Positions 12,189 through 21,014 of a stretch of 64,000 bases of DNA are shown in pieces. Both the position numbers and the translations under genes were made by a program. The stretch's first letter is position 1, and every line of letters begins with the position of its first letter. The stretch is from JACCXG01 sp963717745 (GTDB lineage Bacteria > Acidobacteriota > Vicinamibacteria > Vicinamibacterales > 2-12-FULL-66-21). The DNA is taken from contig CAVQXJ010000006.1 in NCBI GenBank assembly GCA_963717745.1, forward strand, positions 57,271 through 121,270, given 5' to 3'. The notes beneath the pieces are model-generated. The model did not search any database, was not told where the DNA came from, and saw only the letters and a program-made list of their open reading frames with translations.

Positions 12189-13418
12189 ATGAGGACCTCT
12201 ATGAAGCTGCTGCGACTTGTCCTGACTGTGACCTGCACCTTGGCGCTGGCCGCCCCGGCGGCCGCCCAGCGTTATACGGCGAGACAGGATGGCGAGGTCA
12301 TCGAGCTCGCCGATGCGACCAGTCAGATGCACGTGTCGGTGGTGTGGAGCATGAGCAACGCGTGGCGCATTCAGGTCAAGGGCAAGGACCTGGTGCGCAC
12401 GTCCGCGACGCTGGCCGACTTTCAGGCCCGACCGGGCTTCAACGGGATGCCGCTGCTCGCGCCATTCGCCAACCGCCTCGACGAGACGGCCTTCTACGCC
12501 AATGGCAAGAAGTACAACTTCGATCTCGAGCTGGGCAACGTGCGCGGGCCGATCCCGGGAACCGGGTACGTCAATGGGTCGAAGGCGTGGCAGCTCGTCG
12601 AATTCAAGGCCGACGGGAAGAGCGCGTGGGTGACCTGCAAGCTGGATTTCTACAAGAATCCCCAGTTCATGAAGCAATTCCCGTTCGCCCACACGATCAC
12701 GATGACCTATCGCGTGGCCGACGGCGCGCTCGAAGTGCGCACGCGCCTCGACAACCTGAGCGTCGAGCCGATGCCGGTGGTGATCGGTTATCACCCGATC
12801 TACGAGCTGCCCGACGGCAACCGCAACGACTGGACGGTGTCAGCCGACGCGAAGACGCACTGGATCGGGATCCCGCAGCGGCTGCCGACCGGCGAGACCC
12901 AGCCGATCGAAAAATTCTTCGGCGCGGAGCGGACCGCGATTCAGCTCGGGAAGTACGCCCTGGTCGACGATGTCTTCACCGACCTGGTGCGTGACGCGAA
13001 CGGCCGGGCGACGATGAAGCTGATGTACAACGGCAAGGAACTGCACGCGATCCTCGGGCCGAAGTACAAGACCGTGCTGATGTGGTCGACGCCGCTCGCT
13101 GGTGGTGGAGGTGGCGGTCGGGGCGGTGGCGCGGGCCGCGGCGGTGGCCAGGGCCAGGGAGCCGGGACCGCTGCGCCGGCGCCATCCGGGCCGTTCCCAG
13201 TCGACCCGGCACAAGGTGTGAGAGTGGCGCCTCCGGCGGTTCCCCCGGCCGAGGGGGCGCCGGCGCCGACGACCAAAGGCTTTATCGCGTTCGAGCCGAT
13301 GGTCGCCATCACCAATGCGCTGAACCTGGCGCACAAGGGCGTCTACAAGGACTTGCAGAGCATCGCGCCCGGCGGCTCGTGGGAGGAGAGCTTCTGGCTC
13401 ACGACCAAGGGTTACTGA
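12189..13418 (+). CDS. Exported aldose 1-epimerase (galactose mutarotase-like) with Gly-rich insert
   Basis: The ATG at 12189 is preceded by GGGAGGAAGGG and gives a Sec signal ending LALAAPAAAQRY. The beta-sandwich mutarotase fold is supported by MPLLAPFANRLDETAF (substrate Asn/Arg region), FPFAHTITMTYRV, and the catalytic VIGYHPIYELP. It would interconvert sugar anomers in the periplasm and probably works with the preceding isomerase, whose last base is one base upstream. Residues about 302-360 are a low-complexity GGGGGGRGGG...APAPSG linker before the final GFIAFEPMVAITNALNLAH strand. The insert is unusual for the family and may be a flexible loop. Confidence 0.86.
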   Translation: MRTSMKLLRLVLTVTCTLALAAPAAAQRYTARQDGEVIELADATSQMHVSVVWSMSNAWRIQVKGKDLVRTSATLADFQARPGFNGMPLLAPFANRLDETAFYANGKKYNFDLELGNVRGPIPGTGYVNGSKAWQLVEFKADGKSAWVTCKLDFYKNPQFMKQFPFAHTITMTYRVADGALEVRTRLDNLSVEPMPVVIGYHPIYELPDGNRNDWTVSADAKTHWIGIPQRLPTGETQPIEKFFGAERTAIQLGKYALVDDVFTDLVRDANGRATMKLMYNGKELHAILGPKYKTVLMWSTPLAGGGGGGRGGGAGRGGGQGQGAGTAAPAPSGPFPVDPAQGVRVAPPAVPPAEGAPAPTTKGFIAFEPMVAITNALNLAHKGVYKDLQSIAPGGSWEESFWLTTKGY

Positions 13419-13449
13419 CCGATCCGGCTCCGGCGTAAGATGACGCGCC

Positions 13450-14661
13450 ATGAGCGTGATGACCCGCCGTCGCTTCTTGCAGACCACCTCGACCTTTCCG
13501 GCAGTTGCGGCCCTCGGCACCCGGCGCCCGCAGCCGGCATCATCACGGCGAATCCTGGCCTACGCCGGGACCTACAGTTCACCGGGCGGGGGCGCCCCGG
13601 GCCGCGGAGAGGGCATCCATATCCTGGAGATGGATCCGGCGAGCGGCGCGCTCACGCAGCGCGACGTGGTCCGGACCGCGGCCAACCCGTCATGGCTGGC
13701 GTTCGACCGGACGCGCACGCATTTGTACGCGGCGAATGAGGTCGCAACGCCAGGGACCGGGGCGGGATCGGTGAGCGCGTACTCCATCGATCGCGCGACC
13801 GGTCAGTTGCTGCTGCTCAACACCGTCAGCTCGGAAGGTGCGGGACCGGCCCACATGAGCATCCATCCGGGGGGCAAGCACGCGCTGGTCGCCAACTACG
13901 GCGGCGGGACGGTCGCGGTGCTGCCGATTCAGCCGGACGGCCGGCTCGGTGCCGCGTCCGACGTCAAGCGACATCAAGGCGAGCCCGGGCCGGTGCGGCC
14001 GAGCAGTGCGCCTCCCGGGAGCTTCGCGATCAGCGGCCACGATCGCCCGCACGCGCACATGATCGAGGCCGACGCCTCCGGCCGGTTCGTGTTCGCCGCC
14101 GATCTCGGACTCGACCAGATCCTGGTGTGGAAATTCGACGAGGCGAACGGCACGTTGACCCCGAACGATCCTCCCTCGGTCGCGCTGCCTCCGGGCGACG
14201 GCCCGCGCCATTTTGCCTTCCATCCAAAGGGCGCATGGTTCTACTCCCTGCAGGAGGAAGCCTCGACGGTCGCGACCTTCGACTACGACGCGGCGAGCGG
14301 CCGGCTGCGCGCCAAGCAGACCATCTCGACGCTGCCGCGAGGCTTTGCCGGCACCAACTTCACGTCAGAGATCGCCGTGTCGCCCGACGCGCGGTTCGTC
14401 TACGTTGCGAACCGGCTGCATGACTCGATCGCGTGGCTGTCGATCGGCCGTGACGGAACGCTGACCTGGGCCGGCGAGGAGTGGACGCGGGGCGACTATC
14501 CCCGCAGCTTCACCATCGATCCCACCGGACGGTTTCTGTTCTCGTGCAACCAGCGCTCGGATGCGATCGTGTGCTTCCGGATCGAGGCCAAGTCGGGCCG
14601 GCTGACGTTCACCGACCAGTACACGCCGATCGGCTCGCCGGCACACCTCGTGTTTCCGTGA
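13450..14661 (+). CDS. Exported lactonase of the 6-phosphogluconolactonase beta-propeller family
   Basis: The start MSVMTRRRFLQTTSTFPAVA is a classical Tat signal. The body is a seven-bladed propeller of the Pgl/YbhE type, with repeated blades such as GAGPAHMSIHPGGKHALVAN, GDGPRHFAFHPKGAWFYSLQ and YPRSFTIDPTGRFLFSCNQ. Cytoplasmic Pgl hydrolyses 6-phosphogluconolactone; this exported relative more likely acts on sugar lactones in the periplasm (inference). It lies in the same direction as the epimerase and the TonB receptor, consistent with a sugar-acquisition set. Confidence 0.9.
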   Translation: MSVMTRRRFLQTTSTFPAVAALGTRRPQPASSRRILAYAGTYSSPGGGAPGRGEGIHILEMDPASGALTQRDVVRTAANPSWLAFDRTRTHLYAANEVATPGTGAGSVSAYSIDRATGQLLLLNTVSSEGAGPAHMSIHPGGKHALVANYGGGTVAVLPIQPDGRLGAASDVKRHQGEPGPVRPSSAPPGSFAISGHDRPHAHMIEADASGRFVFAADLGLDQILVWKFDEANGTLTPNDPPSVALPPGDGPRHFAFHPKGAWFYSLQEEASTVATFDYDAASGRLRAKQTISTLPRGFAGTNFTSEIAVSPDARFVYVANRLHDSIAWLSIGRDGTLTWAGEEWTRGDYPRSFTIDPTGRFLFSCNQRSDAIVCFRIEAKSGRLTFTDQYTPIGSPAHLVFP

Positions 14662-14773
14662 AGGGGCAAGCCCCGCCTTCGCGCTGGCGCGCCACGGCGA
14701 GGCAAGCTGCGACCTGCCGGTGGTAGGATACGGCCCTCGCAAGCCGGAACTCAGGAACCGTGGAGGAAGACAC

Positions 14774-17700
14774 ATGAACCTCACGCGCCGCGTGCTCGGT
14801 CTGGTCATGATCGCCATCGTTGCGATTCCGGTCGTCTCTCACGCTCAAACTGAGCGCGGCGCCATATCGGGACTGGTGACGGACGAGACGAAGGCCGGCG
14901 TCCCGGGCGTGGCGATCAAGGTGATCAACGCCGGAACGAACGTCACCACGAACGTCGTCTCGTCCGACTCGGGCGGCTTCAGCGCGCCCAACCTGCCGCC
15001 CGGGACCTATCGCGTCGAAGCCACGCTCCAGGGGTTCCGCACGTCGATCATCGCGGGCATCATCCTCTCTGCCGGCGCCACTGCGCGGGTCGACGTGGCC
15101 TTGAACCTCGGTTCGATGGCCGAGACGGTGAACGTCGTCGCCGAGAACACCACGCTGCAGACCGAAGACGCCAGGATCGCGACCGCGGTGTCGAACCGGC
15201 TGATCGACGAGCTGCCGCTCGTGGTCGGCGGGGCGATGCGCAGTCCATTCGATCTGATTTCGACGGTCGCTGAAGCCAAGAGCGGCGGCGGCGTCGGGAA
15301 CACCGCGGTCTCGCTGGGCGGCGGACAGGGCGGCGCGTTCGGCGCCACGCTGGATGGGGTGTCGGTGAACACCAACCGGCAGGCCGACATCACCGAAACC
15401 GCATTTCTCACCCCATCGCTCGAGGCGATTACCGAGTTCTCGGTCGAGACCAACGGGTTCAAGCCGGAGTTCGGGCAGGCCGGCGGTGGCGGCATTACCT
15501 TCGCCTCGAAGTCAGGCACCAACGTCCTGCAGGGATCGGGGTACGGGTTCTTCCGTCACGATGCGCTGGACAAGAAGGGCTTCTTCGAGCAGACGAAGGG
15601 CATCTACAAGCAGCGGGACTACGGGGGTTCGCTCGGCGGGCCGGTCCGGATCCCGGGCATGTACAACGGAAGGAATCGCACCTTCTTCTTCGCGTCGTAC
15701 GAGGGGTTCTACAACCAGGCGGGCAGCAACGCGGCGTTCCGCAGCGTGCCCACGCCGGAAATGTGGGATGGAGACTTCTCGAACTGGGTCGACAGCCAGG
15801 GGCGGCGAATCACCATCTACGATCCGGCGACGACGCGCGCCAACCCGAATGGCGCGGGGTTCATCCGCGACCCGTTCCCGAACAACCGGATTCCGGCCGA
15901 GCGATTCAGCACCGTGGCGAAGCAGTACATCGCGCTGGCCAGATCGATGCTGGTGCCGAACCGGCAGGGGCTCGCCCCGGGGACATTCGGCTACGTCAAC
16001 AACAACTTCGTGTCTGAAGACCGCAGCACGATCGAGAAGACCCACAAGTTCAGCGTCAAGATCGATCACACGCTCAGCAGCCGGCATCGCGTGGCCTACC
16101 TGTTCAACCGGACAGGCCAACGAGACCGGAGCGGGACCGAACGGCGCCAACGGCCTGCCGGAGCCGTTCAACGATAGTGCGGAAAGCACGTTCGACGGCG
16201 ACCTCCACCGAGTGACCTGGGACTGGGTGGGATCCCGCATCGTGAATCACCTGACCGTCGGCGCGAATACGTTCAACAAGAACTCGTTCTCGCCCAACGT
16301 CGATCAGAACTGGAAGGACCGGGTCTGCATTCCGAACGCCGTCGATTGCAACCAGAACCTGGGCGCGATCCAGTTCACCGAGCTTTCGACGTGGGGCGGC
16401 GCCTCCTACAACGGCACCGAGCAGCCGCGGTTCACCATCAAGGACGACCTGACCATGACGAGTGGCGCGCACACCTTGAAGGCGGGATTCACCTACGATC
16501 GCCAGCAGGCCAACGGCTTCGGCCAGCAGGACTACGGCGGCCGGGCCCGTTTCAGCTTCCTGCAGACGGGAGTCCCGGGCGTCACCAATTTCGCCAACGC
16601 CGGCGGCAGCTCGTTCGCCTCGTTCCTGCTCGGGTACGCCAACGAAGGCCGAACCGAGACGATTCGCTACCTCAAACAGATTTATCCGTATTACGGGTTC
16701 TACGCCCAGGACGACTGGCGCCTCAACAAGAAGCTGGTGCTCAACTACGGGGTGCGGTACGAGTTCACGCGGCCGCCGGTGGCAGGCGGGGATCAGTACT
16801 CGGACTTCGACCCGACCAAGCCGAATCCGGCGGTGAACAACCGTCCCGGCGCGCTGGTGTTCGCGGGGAGACGGCCCCGGCCGCGAAGGGAAGCGAAGCC
16901 TGATTCCCGGCTACTACGGTGCCTGGGCGCCGCGACTGAGCGGCGCCTACAGCCTGAACGACAAGACGACCATCCGCGCCGGCGCCGGCCGTTCGTTCGG
17001 CCGCGTCACGGTGATCGCGTCGAGCAGCCATTTCGCCGGCTTCATCGGCCAGTACGAGTTCCTCAACTCGGATTCCGGCGTGACTCCGACGTTCCTGCTG
17101 GATCGAGGGCTCCCGGCTTATCCGCTGCCGCCGCAGATCGATCCGTCGTTCGCCAACAACACGAACGTCGACTATTGGAATGGCAGGGACGCGCTGCTCC
17201 CGGCCACCTACGATGGCTGGACGGTGTCGGTGCAGCGCGAGCTGAAGCGCGGCATGACCCTCGAGGTCGACTACAACGGCTCGAAGGGCACGAATCTGCA
17301 GGGGAATCTGCTGAACCTGAACCAGGTGCCGCTCTCGGTGGTCAATGATCTCATCGCACGGTTCGGCGCCGCCGGGGCGGTGGCGCTGTTGAACTCTCAG
17401 ATCACGTCGGCGACCGCGGTGGCGGCCGGCATCACTTCGCCGTACCCGAACTTCACGAATCCTGCCGTGCAGACCACCCGCAGCGTTGCGCAGGCGCTGC
17501 GGCCGTTTCCACAGTACGCGACCGTCAACACCACGGCCAGCGGCGGGGACAAGACCGGACGATCGATGTACCACGCCGGCGTCCTGAAGCTGACGCAGCG
17601 GTTGACCGACGGCTTCGTGTTCCAGGGCAGCTACACCTACTCGAGGCTGATGACCAACGCCGACACCTTCAGCGGCAGCTCAGGCTCGATGGATACCGCG

Positions 17701-18289
17701 CAGCCCGACCTCGAGTACTCGATCGGACGGTTCGATCAGCCGCACAGCATCAAGCTGGCCACGGTATACGAGTTGCCGTTCGGGCCGGGACGCCGCTGGC
17801 TGCGTGGCGGAGTCCTGAGTCAGATCATCGGCGGCTGGCGCGTCTCGGGGATTCAGATCTACACCAGCGGCCTCCCGATCGGCGTGACCACCAGCGCACC
17901 GCTGCCGATCTTCAACGGCAGCAACCGCCCGAACGTCACCGGCGCCGACTGGCGCGCGCCGATCGCGGGCAACGCGTTCAACCCGCTGGTCGATCGCTAT
18001 CTGGATCGCGCGGCGTTCGTGCAGCCGGTGGGACAGCTCGGCAACGCGCCGCGGATGAACGGCGATGTGCGCCGCCCCTGGAACCTGACCGAGAACCTGA
18101 GCCTGGCGAAGACCATCTCGCTGACGTCCGCGGTGCGCCTCGACGTGCGCGCGGAAGCGTTCAACCTGTTCAATCGGGTGGTCTGGGGCGCTCCGGAGCA
18201 GAACTTCAACAGCGCCAACTTCGGGCTGATCACCTCGCAGCAGAATTCGCCGCGGCAGGCGCAGCTCGGGGTGAAGCTGTACCTGGTAG
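14774..18289 (+). CDS. Oar-like TonB-dependent outer-membrane receptor, frame-shifted
   Basis: The start MNLTRRVLGLVMIAIVAIPV follows GGAGGA. After the signal peptide comes a carboxypeptidase-regulatory-like beta-sandwich (GAISGLVTDETKAGVPGVAI), then a plug domain (SLGGGQGGAFGATLDGVSVN) and a large barrel. The frame shifts near 16115, near 16868 and near 18283; after each, receptor sequence resumes. Removing one C at 18282-18283 gives the ending KLYW-stop, the usual aromatic C-terminus of such barrels, which strongly supports an indel there. The family imports large or carbohydrate ligands; the neighbouring exported sugar enzymes suggest glycans. No TonB/ExbB genes are nearby. Confidence 0.87.
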
Positions 18290-18307
18290 GTGCCGTCGGC
18301 CCGCTGC

Positions 18308-18917
18308 TTACCTGTCCGCTCCGACCGCCGGCAAGGCCGGGACCGCGAACCGCCCTGGCTTGAACGCGAGCACGAACTTCTTGAACTCCGGGTGCAGGAA
18401 GTCGGCGCCGAACTTGTACGACTTCATCTCCTGAAACGCCCGATCCGCCGTCCAGCCGTCCTCGATCATCCGGTAGATGGCCGTCATCACGCCGGTGCGG
18501 TGCTTGCCGCCGACGCAGTGGACGTACACCGGCTGGTTGGCGGGATCCTTCACGGCGCTCAGGAACGTCGCGATCTGCCCGGCCGTCGGCACGACCCGCG
18601 TGTTCATCGCGATCTTGAAGAACTTCATCCCGGCGCTCTCAGCCAGGCGCTGTTCGTTGCTGTCTCCATCGCGGTCCGTCAGGTCGATCACGGTCCTGAC
18701 GCCCAGATTCGCGAGGGCGGTGAAGTCCTGCTCGGCTGGTTGGGCGCCGCGGTAGTAGTGCTCGTTGATGCGGCCGAAGTTGTCGATCCGAACGGCCGCC
18801 GTGCGCGGCGACTGATGAGCCGGACGGCGGCTTGATATCCGCCGCGGAAACGGGCCCGGCCAGCGCCAGCGCCACCACCAGCCCGGCAATTTGACGACGA
18901 ATCGAGACGTGATGCAG
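18308..18917 (-). CDS. Exported dual-specificity/tyrosine phosphatase-like protein, N-terminus frame-shifted
   Basis: The catalytic P-loop VYVHCVGGKHRTGVM matches HCx5R of cysteine phosphatases, with the general-acid region LGVRTVIDLTDRDGD and the entry FGRINEHYYRGAQP typical of bacterial DSP-like proteins. The N-terminal signal (RRQIAGLVVALALAGPVSAA) is in another frame, so a shift occurs near 18800-18815, and the exact start codon cannot be fixed. Such exported enzymes may dephosphorylate proteins or inositol phosphates. It is convergent with the TonB receptor gene. A cytoplasmic version starting after the shift cannot be excluded. Confidence 0.78.
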
Positions 18918-19019
18918 TACCCAGTCGACACCTCCAGCCTATTGATCTTGAGACGCCGCGAACGAGCGGACGGTCGGCCTCATTGAGGTGAAGGCGCGTC
19001 TCGGCAGTACTATCTCGGC

Positions 19020-20489
19020 ATGAATGGTTCCCAGGTCCCAGGGCAGGCTGCGCCTGCCGAGCTCTTCGATCCCACCGGCAACGGCAATCTGCCGCCGATG
19101 CCTTTCAAGGACATGCCCGAGCCGCTGCCGCTCGGCAAGGTCCTCGGGCCCAGCGTCATCCTGGCCGGCCTTGGCGTCGGCTCGGGCGAATACATCATCT
19201 GGCCTTACATGGCCACGACCGTCGGGCTCGGCTTCCTGTGGGCCGCGGTGCTCGGCGTCACCGTTCAGTACTACCTCAACATGGAGATCGAGCGGTACAC
19301 GCTGGCGACGGGCGAGACGGCCGTCGCCGGCTTCGTCCGGTTCTGGAAACCGTGGGGCATCCTGTTCTGTTTCTTCACGATCGTGCCGAACATGTGGCCC
19401 GGCTGGGCCACCAGCGGCGTCACCATCTTCACGTTCCTGATCGGCGGCGGCAACGTTCCCTACATCACGTGCGGGGTGCTCGTCGCCGCGGGCATTGCCC
19501 TGACGGTTTCACCCGTCGTGTATCAGACGCTCGAGCGGGCGCAATTCTTCAAAGTCGCGCTCACCCTCGTGTTCCTCGCGGTCGCGATCGTCATGGCGAT
19601 CCGCGTGTCGGTGTGGGCCGAGCTGTCGTCGGTGATTACCCAGGTCGGACGGTTTCCGGACACGGACATCCTGCCGGTGGCCCTGATCCTGAGCGGGCTG
19701 GTGTTTGCCGGGGCGGGTGGCGTGAACAACCTGGCGCAGAGCAACTGGATCCGCGACAAGGGGTTCGGGATGGGCGCCTACATCCCGCGCATCGTGTCGC
19801 CGATTACCGGCGAAGAGGTCGCGGCGCCGGCCACCGGCTCGATGGTGCGGCAGGACGCGGAGAACCTGCGGCGGTTCCAGGGCTGGTGGGACGTGGCCAA
19901 CAAGGAACAGTTCGTGTCGTTCTGGTTCATCTGCGTGTTCTCGATCACCGTCTTCTCGGCGCTGGCCTACTCCACACTCCAGGGGCAGATCGTGCCCGGC
20001 GGAGCCAACCTCGGATTCATCCTCGCCGAGGGCAACGCGCTGAAGACCGTGGTGGCGCCCTGGTTCGGGACCTTCTTCTGGATCTTCGGGGCGCTGTCCC
20101 TCGTGCTGGTCGCGCTCGGCGTGCTCGACTACATCTCGCGCATCGTCGCCGACGTCCTCAAGACGGTCTACCTGCCGGACAGCCAGAAATGGTCCGAGAG
20201 CCGCATCTACTTCATCGTCGTATGGAGCACGATCGCTGCCGGCTCAATCATCCTGCTGTCCGGGATGAACCAGCCCTTGCTCCTGCTGGTCATTGCCGCG
20301 TGCCTCAACGGCATGGTGATGTTCGTCTATTCGATCCTGCTCATTCAGCTCAATCGAAAGGGACTGCCGCCGGCAATACGCGTGCGTGGCGTGCGGCTCG
20401 GGATGCTGGTGTTCGCGACGCTGTTCTACGGCTTTTTCGCGGGCTGGCTGGTCATCGTGCAGATGCGGAGCTACCTGGCGGGCGCGTGA
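19020..20489 (+). CDS. Nramp-family-related membrane transporter lacking the DPGN motif
   Basis: A 489-aa protein with about eleven hydrophobic segments. The fold is Nramp/APC-like: the first helix reads GPSVILAGLGVGSGEYIIWP, where classical Nramp metal transporters have DPGN, and the segment after ALILSGLVFAGAGGVNNLAQ, where MPH is expected, lacks that motif. It therefore belongs to the divergent Nramp-related group whose substrate is not established. A long cytoplasmic loop (about residues 260-300) precedes the later helices. It is monocistronic, followed by a long palindromic intergenic region. Confidence 0.85.
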   Translation: MNGSQVPGQAAPAELFDPTGNGNLPPMPFKDMPEPLPLGKVLGPSVILAGLGVGSGEYIIWPYMATTVGLGFLWAAVLGVTVQYYLNMEIERYTLATGETAVAGFVRFWKPWGILFCFFTIVPNMWPGWATSGVTIFTFLIGGGNVPYITCGVLVAAGIALTVSPVVYQTLERAQFFKVALTLVFLAVAIVMAIRVSVWAELSSVITQVGRFPDTDILPVALILSGLVFAGAGGVNNLAQSNWIRDKGFGMGAYIPRIVSPITGEEVAAPATGSMVRQDAENLRRFQGWWDVANKEQFVSFWFICVFSITVFSALAYSTLQGQIVPGGANLGFILAEGNALKTVVAPWFGTFFWIFGALSLVLVALGVLDYISRIVADVLKTVYLPDSQKWSESRIYFIVVWSTIAAGSIILLSGMNQPLLLLVIAACLNGMVMFVYSILLIQLNRKGLPPAIRVRGVRLGMLVFATLFYGFFAGWLVIVQMRSYLAGA

Positions 20490-20562
20490 GGGCACGCGCC
20501 ACCTCGCGCTGACCAGGCTTCAGAGCCGGTAACATTTTCGCGGCAGGGTTCGGTGTCACGGC

Positions 20563-20935
20563 CGCCTGCGGCGGGCCCGCCTTCCGGCCGGCACGACGAC
20601 ACGACGACACGACGAAATACGCGGCCACGACGGAACGTCGGAGTATCGTCGAAGTGCCCCCAGATTCGAGCCCGAGGGCCACCTATCAACGGCTCTCCCG
20701 GTTGGCCGCGGCGCCGGCCCTGCCGGCCGGCGCTGACAGGAGTGAGGATCGGACCGTTCACAAACAGCCCAGGGAAAGAACGGCTGCTTGTGAACGGCCC
20801 GATCCTCATTCCTGTCACCGCGCGAAGCGCGGCGCGGCCAACCGGCAGCGTCCGTCGAAGTAACTCACAAAGGTTTTCGTCGTGTCGTCGTGTCGTCGTC
20901 TCGTCCTGGCGCAAAGCGCCGGTGCGCCGCAGGCG
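20563..20935. repeat. Large nested intergenic inverted repeat (about 370 bases)
   Basis: The 525 bases between the Nramp-like gene and the next permease hold a nested palindrome and no convincing gene. The inner arms at 20734-20769 and 20782-20817 pair over 36 positions with three mismatches around a 12-base loop. Further out, 20593-20617 and 20875-20899 are perfect 25-base inverse copies of a CGTCGTGT-rich tract. The outermost 20563-20573 and 20925-20935 also pair (cgcctgcggcg). Intervening parts pair partly (ccggttggccgc). It could fold as an RNA or cruciform; it could also act as a terminator between the two convergent genes. Confidence 0.85.
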
Positions 20936-21014
20936 CCGTGGACAGCGAAGACAGCGTGACAGTGAACGGCGTCCGGCTACGGCGGACTAGTCAGGCCCCG
21001 CTGTAGCGCCGGGC

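Noticed and set aside
20593..20617. A CRISPR-like or tandem repeat array (acgacgacacgacgac)
   Set aside because: It is one short tract with a single inverse partner; there are no regular spacers and no cas genes.
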